Below, piece after piece: positions 42,751 through 53,151 of a stretch of 64,000 nucleotides of DNA. The translations under genes were made by a program, and so were the position numbers. Source of the DNA: Brassica napus (lineage: Eukaryota > Streptophyta > Magnoliopsida > Brassicales > Brassicaceae); assembly GCF_020379485.1 (NCBI RefSeq), contig NC_063446.1, positions 10,897,597 to 10,961,596 on the forward strand, written 5' to 3'. Position 1 is the first letter of the stretch, and every line of letters begins with the position of its first letter. Below the pieces are notes generated by a model. It was not told the origin of the DNA and did no database searches. It saw nothing but the letters and a program-made list of their open reading frames with translations.

Positions 42751-42997
42751 GAGATCACCGCTCCTAAATATAAGATGTTTTAGGTAAAACACGTTTATTA
42801 AAAAATTAATTTTTATCTAAAAAATATTATTAATACTATAAATTAAAAACTATTCAATCAATTACAAAATATTAATATTAAATTTGATTGGTTACACAGA
42901 TTTTGATAAAGTTAAAGTTACCTAAAAATATAAAAACATCTTACCTATTGAAACATAAAATTTCTTCTAAACATCTTACATTTCGGAACAGATGAAA
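42751..42997. mobile_element. Stowaway-like MITE
   Basis: The left end, GCTCCTAAATATAAGATGTTT (with GAGATCACC before it), pairs with the right end AAACATCTTACATTTCGGAAC. TA flanks it at 42749-42750 and 42998-42999. It is about 247 bp and non-coding. The terminal 10 bases are diverged, so it is older than the GA2OX3 MITEs. Confidence 0.65.
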
Positions 42998-43371
42998 TAG
43001 CATTTTTATAACATATGTAACCCGAAGTCTAAATCGAATCCAAACAAAAATATCCGATTTGTACATAGTTCTAAATGTAAGAATGAGTCTCGTAGAAAGG
43101 AAAAAAACATATCCGAACCCGAAATATTATTAGCCAAATCCGAACAAGTGCACCGAAAAGATGGTCACTGAGAAGATAATTATCGAACCTATTTTTTAAA
43201 AAGTATAGATAGCTATATCAAAATTTACATAAATATAATTTTGTGAAGATAAGATAATTCATTTACATAACCCTCCCCATATTAATTTTATGTATACCTT
43301 AAAGCTTAAATTATGGTAGAAGTTATTTTTAAATTTATATTGGTCAAAATTTATTTTGATTATTATATAAA

Positions 43372-44011
43372 TTAAATATATGTCATTCAATCCGTCACAT
43401 ACTTGATAAATATATTGAATTATTTTTAATATTCTAATTTAAATATGTATATAAAATATGAATTTTTGTATTAGTTTATATATCTTACTTTAATATTTTG
43501 TTTTAAAATATGTTATAAAATTCATGAATATATGTTATTCCTTAATTTTATAATTTATTAAATATTTAATAAATTTATTAAATTACTATATATTTATCAA
43601 TTGTTGTAGTAGTTTAATTATGAATATAAATTATTAGATATATAAATATTATAAGAATGTCATTTCCTATTCTATAAATTAAAAATGAATTAATATTCGT
43701 TTTATAATTATAGTTAATATTAATTATGAATTTTATTATGTAAAGTAAATATTAAAAAGAAATGTATATTTACATTTTAAATAAAAAAGTATTTAAAGAT
43801 ATTATTAAAACGAAATCTTAGAAAAAATACTTAAAAATATCTTTTTAGATATCTTATTTTGGAAATATGAAAATAGCTGGTTAAATATGATATATATTTA
43901 ATAATAACTAAATTAGCTGTAAGAGAAATAATAAGAAATTAAATAAATGTAATGGTTCAACCTAGACTATTTGTGAGTAGATAAAAATTTCTTTTGTTTT
44001 AATAGTATTGA
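43372..44011 (-). mobile_element. Helitron-like repeat, copy 1
   Basis: About 640 bp of AT-rich sequence is clearly related to 45754-46397. Landmarks shared in order are TGTCATTCAATCCGTCACAT, TATATCTTACTTTAATATTT, AAAATATCTTTTTAGATATC and TTTTGTTTTAATAGTATTGA. The right end, read on the minus strand, is TCAATACTATTAAAACAAAA, a Helitron-type 5' terminus (TC, next to T/A). The 3' terminus is not preserved. Confidence 0.6.
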
Positions 44012-44234
44012 TATTCTCTTTTAAAAGATAAGTTTTTTATTTATTTTTATATTTGACGTAAAAACTTATATTTTTTATAAACTAATATATTTAAAATCTT
44101 AGTAAAATGTATTTTTGAAATTTATTAATTTAAACTGTCATTATTATTAAAAATAATTAAAAATATTTTATAGAATTTTTAATTTCATTTATAAACAAAA
44201 AAATATATTAAGTTTTTTTTTTTTTTTTTTTACA
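44012..44234. other. AT-rich spacer ending in a long T-run
   Basis: AT-rich spacer. A T-run of about 19-20 bases ends in TACAG at 44231-44235, immediately before the RNase H reading frame. It resembles a splice acceptor but could be chance. Confidence 0.4.
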
Positions 44235-45005
44235 GCAAGACATTCACATACTCATATTGACTGTCGTCCAGCACGTCAAGTGTGGGCACTATCTAAAATA
44301 CCATCGAGTCCGGATTTTTTTCCAACTTGTTCGTTTTTTGGTAACATGGATCATCTATTTTGGCGAGTTACTCCAAAGATGGATGACCACCAATTTGCAT
44401 GGATATTATGGTATATATGGAAAGGTCGGAACAATAAAGTGTTTAGTAATCTGGATACTGATCCAAGGGAAACACTTAGATTAGCAGAACTGGAATCGAC
44501 ACTTTGGGCTGAAGCACAGGTTAACACTGATCAACGAAGGGAGAGGCAAGTACAGGCCCGACCTACATTAGAAACTACAGGACGATGGTGTTTTATAGAT
44601 GGTTCGTGGAAAGAGAATGAACTATTTTCGGGACAAGGATGGTATAGTACCTTACCAGGTTTTGATGGTTTATTAGGAGCAAGGAATATAAGGGCGTGTC
44701 TGTCTCCTCTTCATTCGGAGGTGGAGGCATTGATTTGGGCAATGGAATGTATGAAGAATCTAAGACAGTTTCAGGTTACGTTTGCAACGGATTGTTCTCA
44801 ATTGGTGAAGATGGTTTCGGAACCAGAAGAATGGCCAGCATTTGAAACCTATCTGGAAGATATCAAGCTTTTACGAAGAAGCTTCTTCAACTCAGACATC
44901 ATCCATGTTCCCCGAACGGAGAACCAAAGGGCGGATAGCTTGGCACGTAGTGCTAGGAAACAACCGTCTTTCGTCGTTCATATGGATGCGGAGTTGCCGA
45001 TTTGA
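44235..45005 (+). CDS. RNase H-like domain of a LINE-type retroelement, open frame
   Basis: The frame starts within a reverse-transcriptase zinc-binding segment (HIDCRPARQVWALS). It continues through a linker (WILWYIWKGRNN) into a plant RVT_3-type RNase H domain. The four catalytic acidic residues are all visible: Asp in CFIDGSW, Glu in SEVEALIW, Asp in FATDCSQLV and Asp in RADSLA. There are no stops or frameshifts over about 250 codons. The reverse transcriptase that normally precedes it is absent, so this is a 5'-truncated LINE or a captured domain. It lies between two related Helitron-like repeats. I see no certain start codon: an in-frame GTG is at 44280 and the first in-frame ATG at 44346. 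Confidence 0.75.
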   Translation, partial: ARHSHTHIDCRPARQVWALSKIPSSPDFFPTCSFFGNMDHLFWRVTPKMDDHQFAWILWYIWKGRNNKVFSNLDTDPRETLRLAELESTLWAEAQVNTDQRRERQVQARPTLETTGRWCFIDGSWKENELFSGQGWYSTLPGFDGLLGARNIRACLSPLHSEVEALIWAMECMKNLRQFQVTFATDCSQLVKMVSEPEEWPAFETYLEDIKLLRRSFFNSDIIHVPRTENQRADSLARSARKQPSFVVHMDAELPI

Positions 45006-45704
45006 TATCTTAAGTTATAATGATATTTTATGATTATTCAAAATTAAATCAAGTAATTTTCAGAAATAAAATCTAAAAATACGCCAAAAATATTTTGTTT
45101 TTAAAAATATTCGTTTATTTTAAATAAAGAGATAAAGATATTGCAAGATATCATAAATACATTATGTAACATTTGATAAATTTTCTAATTAATGGTCTAA
45201 GTAAAAAAAATCACACGTAAAAGAAGTCATATCTTCTGATTAAAAATAAATTAATCACAAATATAAATATTTGATGCATAAATATGTATTTCAAATATTT
45301 AATAATATATTTATTTTCAGTGATATCTAAAAATAAGTATTTAAATTTTAGGTTTTAGGACGTGATACAAATTAGAACCAAACCGATGTGTTATATCCGA
45401 ACCCGATCTGTATTTACAAATTTTTCAGAATGGAACCTATGATGTGAGATAAATTAGAAACAAAAGTTAAAATAAGGATACATGAACGAAACCTAGCTTA
45501 AAATGTGGTTTATGTTTTGTTCAGTTAGTTTTATATTTGATAAATATTTTACATGTTTGTTGGAATAACCCGTAAAACTATACTCATATAAAATATCAAC
45601 AATAACATGTTCTATCATATCATTAAATATTAATAGTAGTTAACTATTAGTATTTATTTTATCAAATATGTATATATATATATATATATTTGATTAACTA
45701 TATG
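45006..45704. other. AT-rich spacer after the RNase H frame
   Basis: Highly AT-rich. It includes a patch of TATCCGAACCCGAT near 45394-45407, which also occurs near 43110, and an (AT)n run near 45670-45688. No gene. Confidence 0.5.
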
Positions 45705-46397
45705 TTATTCGGTTCGTCTTTAAAGCGCATGATTATTTTTTATTATTATATTAATTAACTATATGTCATTCAATCCGTCACATACTTGTTAAATATATTG
45801 GTTTGTATTAATATTCTAGTTAATTATATATATTAAAATATGATATTATTTATTAGTTTATATATCTTACTTTAATATTTTGTTTTAATAAATTGAAGTA
45901 TGTTGTAAAGTTCATGAATATATATTATTATTTAAATATATAATGTATAAAATAGTTAATAAATTGATTAATTTACTTTATATTTATTAATTGGTTTAGT
46001 AATTTAATTATGAATATAAATATTATAGGAATGTAATTTCTTATTATATAAATAAAAAATAATTAATATTCATTTATAATTATAGTTAATATTGGTTATG
46101 AATTTTATAATTTAAAAGTAAATATTAAAAATAAATGTATATTTATATTTAAATTTATATTTAAATAAAAAATATATTAAAAGATATGATTAAAATGCAA
46201 TCTTAGAAAAGATACTTAAAAATATCTTTTTAGATATCATATATTGAAATATTAAAATTATAGGTAAGATATCATATATATTTAATAATAACTAAGTTAG
46301 TTATAGGAGAAAAAAAATAAAAAGTTAAATGAATGTTATGGTCCAACCTATAATATTTGTAAGTATATAAAAAGTTATTTTGTTTTAATAGTATTGA
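45705..46397 (-). mobile_element. Helitron-like repeat, copy 2
   Basis: This is the direct-repeat partner of 43372-44011. A decayed terminal hairpin (CTTTAAAGCGCATGATTATT) lies near 45718-45740, where a minus-strand Helitron would end. The 5' terminus on the minus strand is at 46397 (TCAATACTATTAAAAC). The two copies differ by many substitutions and small gaps, so they are old, independent insertions or an old duplication. Confidence 0.6.
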
Positions 46398-46498
46398 TTA
46401 GTAACTACTAAAACAAAGCCAACACCCAGCTGTCCAAGCAAACAACCTATAGACATTGTAAAACACTAAAAACAATACTGCACCCAAAAAAATACAAA

Positions 46499-46717
46499 CT
46501 AGATTTGTGGTTGTGCATGAGCTTTACTAAAATCTACCATTAGGAGCCATGGCTGATTTATAGGACCCGATGCTGGAACTTGCTTCAAAAGTGTTCTCTC
46601 ATCCGAGGTTGCCTCTTCCTTGCGGTCTCCGTTCTTATTCTTGGCATTGAGAAACAGGCCCCCACATCCTCTTGGCCTTCTTATGGCATGCAAATGCCGA
46701 GATTCATGCATACATGG
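46499..46717 (-). pseudogene. Last exon of a lost NF-YA gene (NF-YA4-like relic)
   Basis: The minus strand shows an acceptor (TTGTTTACAG) followed by PCMHESRHLHAIRRPRGCGG, then LFLNAKNKNGDRKEEATSDE. This is the DNA-binding half of the NF-YA (CBF-B) core and the following acidic segment of Arabidopsis NF-YA4 (AT2G34720). The C-terminal tail is replaced by unrelated residues. The Tyr of the family's YMHESRH is Cys, and the conserved Arg in GGRFLN is Leu. The upstream exons, including the NF-YB/NF-YC-binding helix, are not found in the next kilobase, so no functional protein can be made. The position between ACD11 and the AT2G34730-like gene matches the Arabidopsis order, so it is a relic left by gene loss. 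Confidence 0.88.
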
Positions 46718-47915
46718 CTGTAAACAAGAAAATAAGCACATATCAGGGAAAGAATCAACCAAACGAACTAAATGTTTTGTCCGCGTCGGACTTCACCTTT
46801 TTTAAGTTGTGGCGCTATTCCTAGCCACAAATTTTGCATGGATTGTTCATATTGGTTTTCACTATTGCTAACATCACATTCTACGATAATAAAAACTCTT
46901 CTAAAACATATTGCATGATAACTACCAAGATCGAATTGAATAAATAAAATGAAAATACATTGAAATGGAAAATATTACATGTTAACAAACAAAAAAAAAG
47001 TGGTTCAGAAAAAAAAAAAAAAAAAAAAAAAAGTGGTTCAAACATAAAGTCAAGCTACGAAAATCAGTAGACCAACCAAATTAAAACTAAAAGTAAAGAG
47101 GTTATGAACCGGTGGATTGGCTTAACTTTGACCCTTAGTTATTTGATTAGGTGGAAGGTTGGACCACAATGATTATGAATTAGTTAAAGAACCTTTAATG
47201 ATTATGAAATCGACTCATGGGTTAACCAAATATCTGTCAAAAAATTTTATAACACATGCATGTTAATAAACCCTTATCATTTCTGGAAATTTATAAAATA
47301 ACTGTATACGAGTCAACCAATTAACTTATTTGTCACAATATTTTAAGTACTATATTTGAATCAACAATACAAAATATTCGGTTCAAAAAACAATACAAAA
47401 TATTAAACCAAACAAACAATATTAGATGGATTGATTCGAACTCAAAACATACAATCCATGTAGGATTGAGTTGACTCTGACCCATTTGAACCGTATACTT
47501 ATCATTTTTATGCCACATTTTGCATGCTAAAACAAGATTGGTCAATTGGCAAAAAAAAATTGTTAAAACTTTTCTTTCATAGGAGTATTTCTAGCATATT
47601 ATTATATTTTCTCAAATGTCTCTTTTTGAAAAATAAATTTTTTAATGTAATCCTATAAAATGAAAGAATATTTCTATCCCTCTTTAAAAATTCTTATCTT
47701 TTTGAGAAAAAAAAATAGAAGTGGTTGGAAATAGTCTAACAAAAAAAAAAATACGCTGTTGTATAATATATCAACAAGGTAACAGACATAAGACAAGAAT
47801 CAGAGGGGTATTTTCGTAAATGACACAGGCGAGCTGGTAAAGTGCTCATCCTTCTCGAGTCTCCCGCTCCGCTCAGCGTGTAAGCCCTCTTTCTCCTTTC
47901 TCTATGCGTTTTCCT
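46718..47915. other. Intergenic region upstream of the coiled-coil gene
   Basis: AT-rich sequence with two copies of AAAGTGGTTCA (near 46999 and 47031) and A-runs. No NF-YA upstream exons were found on the minus strand. Confidence 0.5.
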
Positions 47916-48026
47916 CGGAAACCCTAAAAAGCTGTGAGAAGAAGACTCTCGCTTGAAATCGAAGCTGTAGCAAGCTCTCTCGGAGGAAGTTTCCACTTCA
48001 CTTTCCCCGGAGAAACTCTCAGCTAG

Positions 48027-48232
48027 GTAAGCTGCTTATCCCTTAATAGTGATTCTTTTGTTCCTTCTTATAGATTTGTAATCTCAATTCAGTTGATGGG
48101 TTCGCTTTATCAAGTAGGAAATTTACGTTTTTTGCTTGGAATCAATGTCTCGATTAAGAAAGTTGGAAGCTTTAGGCGTTTTTGATTTGATTGTTTCTTA
48201 TACTAATGGAAACTGTTGTTTTCTTCCCTTAG
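48027..48232 (+). other. Leader intron of the coiled-coil gene
   Basis: A donor (AG/GTAAGC) at 48026-48027 and acceptor (CCCTTAG/G) at 48232 define a 206-base intron in the 5' UTR, 20 bases before the chosen ATG. The intron's 3' part is open in the coding frame and contains an ATG at 48145. Intron retention could therefore add 36 residues to the protein. Confidence 0.65.
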
Positions 48233-48252
48233 GAGTAAATTTTATATCCTTA

Positions 48253-51011
48253 ATGGAGGTGGAAGAGTTTGTGATGGTTGAGGATGGTAGTTCTGAGTCT
48301 CGTGACGACGGATTATCAGCCGAGGTTAATGGTGTTGTGAAAGAGAATGAGAATGTGAATGTTGCTTTTCTTGATGATTTTGAGTCCTACTGGGATGATG
48401 TCAATATTGGGCTGATGATCTCACGAGTTGTGAACGACACGATTTTAAGGGCAACTGTTGCTGCTGTCGAGGCTGAAGCTGCTGAGAAGATCGCTGAGAA
48501 AGAACTTGAGCTGTCAAGAGCTATGGAGACGCTGTCTCTGTACCATGTGGGTTCTGAAGAGAATGAAGCCTCCAGTGATAAGGCGTCTTTGGATACTTCA
48601 GATGGTTCTTTGAACAGTCTTAAAAATGTAGCGAGAAAACAGTTGGTGATGCTCGTTGAAGAGCTCACCAGTTTGAGAAAGTATGTTCACGTCAATAAAG
48701 CAGGCGCCGCCACCGTGGATGATACGTCAGGTCAGCATGAGATCGGGTCCAAAACTGTAGATAAAATGCTTGATTCCTTGAAGAGCATTCTAGAGACTGT
48801 GTTGAAGCGTAAAAATGAAACGGAGCTCCCCTCCTCGTGGCAGCAGGAGCATGATTTTCAAAAAGGAATCGAGACTGCAGTGGTGACTACTTTTGTTCGG
48901 AGTCTCATGGATGAGTATCAACTGAAGTTGTTGGAGAAAGAAGCTGAGTCTGGTGGTAACAAGAGTTCGTTACTTGGGAACATTAAAGAGATCACTGGTC
49001 TGCGCCAGGAGTTAGAGACCATTCGTAAAGCTCTTTCTGATCATGACAATGGAGACATAGAGGCAGGGGAGGTCGGTGACAGGAAGAGAGTAGAGCAGTT
49101 GCACCGCAAGATGTCGGCAAGCCTTAGCTCAGCTTTGGACACAAACGGTAAGCATGATGTTGGCTCAGTGCCCGAGAACTTTGACACTTTGAAGCACTTA
49201 ACACCGATTGAGTTGATCAATCACTTTAACACCGAGATGAATCAAATGAAAAGGGACCATGATTATGAGATACAGGAGATGACGGAGCAATGCTTTACCT
49301 TTAAGCGAAAGTACTTGAACTTGAAGGAAAGGGGTTCTTTTTCTTTTGTTGGGAAGGGAAAGGAGCTAGATGCGTTGAAAAAGAAGATTCCATCTGTCAT
49401 CTCGAAATTGGACAAGATTTTGGTGGAAGATGAGAAGTTGGTGTCTGAAGGAAAGAACAATGCTGAGTTTAAGAGCCGATTGGATCCTCTTCTACTGGAA
49501 AATCGCCAACTGAAAGATTCACTGTCAGACGCTGCTGAGAAGATGTCACAGCTTTCTCAGGTTGAGGCAGATCATCAGAAGTTGATTCGAAAGCTAGAGT
49601 TAGAGGCTGATGATTCTCATGTTAAAGCTTCTATCGCTGAAGATGTTTATAGGTGTTTTGTGACGGAGTTTCTGGGACAGATTAGAAGTGCAAAAGAGGA
49701 AACGGATTTGGAACATAGTAAGATGAGAGAAGGTTATGAGTTGATATTGAAAGATCTCGAGAGTAAAGCCGACTGTGAAAGCAAGGATGCTTTTGTAGAT
49801 TCTTGCGCCGAGTCATTGATAATGGAAGAGTGTAGTGCTGTAATATACAAAGAAGCCTTGAAGGAAGCTGATAAGAAAATTGTGGAGCTGAACCTGCGTG
49901 TAACAGAAAATGAAGAAGCTCTTAAATCAGAGATGGTTGACAAGGAAAGACTGAACGAGGAGATTCATCGGCTGGAGTGTCTCGTCAAGGAGAAGGAGGG
50001 TCTAGTCCAAACAGCTGAGAGTAACTTGGCTGCAGAGAGAGAGAAACTTGAGGTAGTCTCTCAACAGATTAACGATCTGCAATCTCAGACAGAACAGCAA
50101 CAGATAAAGATTCAGGAGAAAAACGAAGCATTAAGAGTTATGTCGGCACGGGAGCTAGAGAAAATAGAAGGCTATGAGAGGAAGATATCCGAACTGAGAG
50201 AAGAGCTAGATTTAATAAGAGAGAATTGGGAGGAAACCAAAGATGAGAAAAGGAAAACTGAGGAGAAGCTATCAGCGACAAAAGCAGAGAAAGAGTCACT
50301 TAGAAAGCAGTTTCTCTCTCTGGACTTGGTTCCTCAAAAATTCATGGAAGGATTCAATATTCTAGAGGGTTTGGTAGCAGAGAAGACGCAGAAAACGAAT
50401 TCAAGGTACTCTTATCTCTCATTGCTTTCGTTTTTTGAGACATGTATATGCAAGTACTTTATCCCATGGATGGTAACTTTTGTGATTTGGCTCTTAGGTT
50501 GAAAAACATGCACAGTCAACTGTGTGATCTTTCACATCAAATCAATGAACTCAAGGGGAAAGCATCGATGTACAAGCAACGATTTGAGAAAAAGTCAAGT
50601 GACCTCCAAAAGGCCGAGGCTGAGGTAAGTCTTGATTGCGTCCATATCAGTAATTAACATCTACAATTTGTAGCTCGAAACCTCCATATATTCTTAAAGT
50701 AGGAGAAGAGACCATTGATGTATATATGGTTGTTGAATCACAGGTTGATCTTCTTGGAGATGAAGTTGAAACACTCTTGGATCTTCTGGAGAAAATATAT
50801 ATAGCTCTAGATCATTACTCTCCAGTTCTAAAGCATTACCCTGGCGTAAGCGCACTCCTCTCTACACATTTTCTCTCCTTTTCCATTTAAGATTGGTTTT
50901 TATGATCAGAGTACATATTTATTATGCGGAATGGCTTTGCAGATCATTGAGATCTTGAAGCTTGTTAGAAGAGAGCTTAGCGGAGAAGCAAAGAGACCAC
51001 CAGCAGATTGA
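48253..51011 (+). CDS. Long coiled-coil protein, WPP-domain-associated type (AT2G34730-like)
   Basis: Four coding exons, 48253-50405, 50498-50624, 50744-50845 and 50943-51011, join in frame to 816 residues. After an acidic start ([16 protein letters not shown]) comes the family signature [11 protein letters not shown], then almost continuous heptad-rich coiled coil to about residue 780. The C-terminus [20 protein letters not shown] is conserved in the family. Homologues are annotated as myosin-heavy-chain-related or, in tomato, WPP-domain-associated protein, linked to nuclear-envelope WPP proteins. The function of this protein is inferred from that. The ATG at 48253 is chosen because the upstream in-frame sequence lies in a leader intron. 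It is adjacent to the PP2C gene, as in Arabidopsis. Confidence 0.88.
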
Positions 51012-51508
51012 TGCTGCACAACCTCTTTCCACACTAGTTTATTTATCTTCTTTTGGTGTACAGATCTGTCAGGCTTATGTGATGATGTTTATGTTTAGTT
51101 CCTACGAGTTTTTTTTTTTGTTAAGTAGATACGGTTATTGGTTATGTACTTGTGATATCAACTGCAGAATGTGATGTTGGACCACTGGATACTTTTAATC
51201 TAAGTATACAATTGGATTGTAGACGTACAACAAGAAACTGTTGGTATAGAAAACAAATCTCTAGTCTTAAAACAGTGCCTACCAAAGGTTCTGGTCGGTA
51301 ACTCTTCTTGACACAACTAAGAAACACAGTTTGCGGCTGCAGACATGTTGGCAAAATGAAGGCATGACTTGTGGAGCCGACGTGTCGATGTAAGCATCAC
51401 ATCACCGCTCCAAAAAGCTTGCAGTGTTTACTATTTAAAACATCAACACTTCAGTAGCCTTCTTTACTCTTTGTCATAGACACAGCAGAGCAAAGCTGAG
51501 ATCCAACA
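51012..51508. other. Spacer between coiled-coil and PP2C genes
   Basis: The 3' UTR of the coiled-coil gene and the PP2C promoter. Nothing else recognisable. Confidence 0.55.
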
Positions 51509-53013
51509 ATGAAGGATACCACCAAGGTTCTTTATTTCTTCATTGTTTTGTTTTCTTTTATTCTCTCATTTTACATGTTCGTATTGGTGCCATTTTCGTG
51601 TTGTTCAAGCAAAAACTTAGTTTATGAGTAAGATAGTGATGTTCTTGATAACTACTGCAGAACTCAACTTACAGTCCCGAGGAAATACTTATGCATCCAG
51701 TCAAGGTATATATACATGAATGATGATTTTGGAACGTTTTATTACGTAAGAACTTATGGTAACTCTCTTCTTTACACAGAAGCGAAGAGCAGCAAGTGGA
51801 GATCTCAGGAATGCTGCGAAAGTACTCCAGGTATCACATCTCTTCATCTTTTTTGTTCTCTTTGACTTGATGAAAGTCTCTACTTGTATATAGAACCAGG
51901 AAGAAGAAGATCACTTACGTGAAGAAGAAGAAGAAATACCTCATGATGATGGTAATGAAGACGATGATGAGGAAGAAGATGCAAAATATTGTAGACGTGG
52001 GTTTGGTCATGGATACCATCTAGTAAAAGGCCAAATGGGTCATGGCATGGAAGATTACATCGTGGCCGATACAAAAACAGTCAAAGGCCACAAGCTTGGG
52101 TTATACGCCATATTCGATGGACACTCAGGCCGTAATGTTGCAGATTACTTGCAGAGCCATCTTTTTGATAACATCTTGAGTCAGGTTTCATTAACAAAAA
52201 GCCAAAACTATTCAATTAATATTCTCACTGAACTTTTTAAGACTGACTATGTTTATGTTTTTTTAAGCCGGATTTTTGGAAAAAACCTAAGAAGGCAATC
52301 AAGAGAGCGTATAAACTTACGGACGACTACATTCTGAGTAGTGTGGTTGGTTCACGAGGTGGCTCCACGGCTGTGACGGCTATAGTCGTTGACGGGAAGA
52401 AACTTGTGGTTGCAAACGTTGGAGATTCAAGAGCAATCTTGTGTCGTGAGAGTGATGTTGTCAAACAACTTACGGTTGATCATGAACCTGAGAAAGAGAG
52501 AGACCTTGTAGAAAGGAAAGGTGGCTTCATCTCCACAAAGCCAGGTCCTTCTTCACTCTTTATCTTTGGTTATGTATTGATATACCATCTATACATCTAG
52601 TATACCACGTAGCTATGTTATTATGATTAGGTAATGTTCCAAGAGTCGATGGACAACTAGCGATGACACGTGCGTTTGGAGATGGACGTCTTAAAGAACA
52701 TATTAGTGTGAGGCCTGACATAGAGATTGTTCAGATCCATGGTGACACAAAGTTCTTGATCTTGGCAAGCGATGGACTCTGGAAGGTTTATATAGTATAT
52801 TGAGTAGCTGTTTTCATTATGAAAAGCTATTTGTTAATTGGTGACTGAATCTTGATGGGTTTGTTTGTTGTTCAGGTGATGTCGAATGAAGAGGCATGGG
52901 ATGAGATCAAAGAGGTTAGGAACGCAGAGAAAGCTGCGAAGGCATTAGTCGATGAAGCGTTGGCTAGAGGAAGTAAAGATGATATCTCTTGTGTTGTTGT
53001 TTTCTTCAACTAG
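51509..53013 (+). CDS. PP2C-type protein phosphatase (AT2G34740-like)
   Basis: A metal-dependent Ser/Thr phosphatase. Seven exons, 51509-51526, 51661-51705, 51780-51830, 51894-52184, 52268-52544, 52631-52785 and 52876-53013, join in frame to 324 residues. Metal-binding and catalytic motifs are present: MGHGMEDYIVAD, AIFDGHSGRNVADYL, VANVGDSRAILC, LASDGLWKV and GSKDDISCVVV. Before the catalytic core, exon 4 encodes an acidic stretch of Glu and Asp (about residues 39-65) of unknown role. There is no signal peptide or membrane segment, so the protein is probably cytosolic or nuclear. The substrate is unknown. It matches the Arabidopsis neighbour order. Confidence 0.92.
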
Positions 53014-53151
53014 TTTAAAACCCACAGGGTCCAAGTCTTCTGAGTTTAAGCATATGTTACTATCAAGAACAAGCACTGTTTCCATATATTAAAAAGTTTT
53101 CAAGTCGATATTGCTTACGGAAAAATGCTTAATAAGACCTTCCCAACAAGC

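Noticed and set aside
47820..47890. tRNA-like wording (CTGGTAAAGTGCTC) near the coiled-coil gene
   Set aside because: No cloverleaf pairing or B box follows; the stretch is the promoter and leader of that gene.
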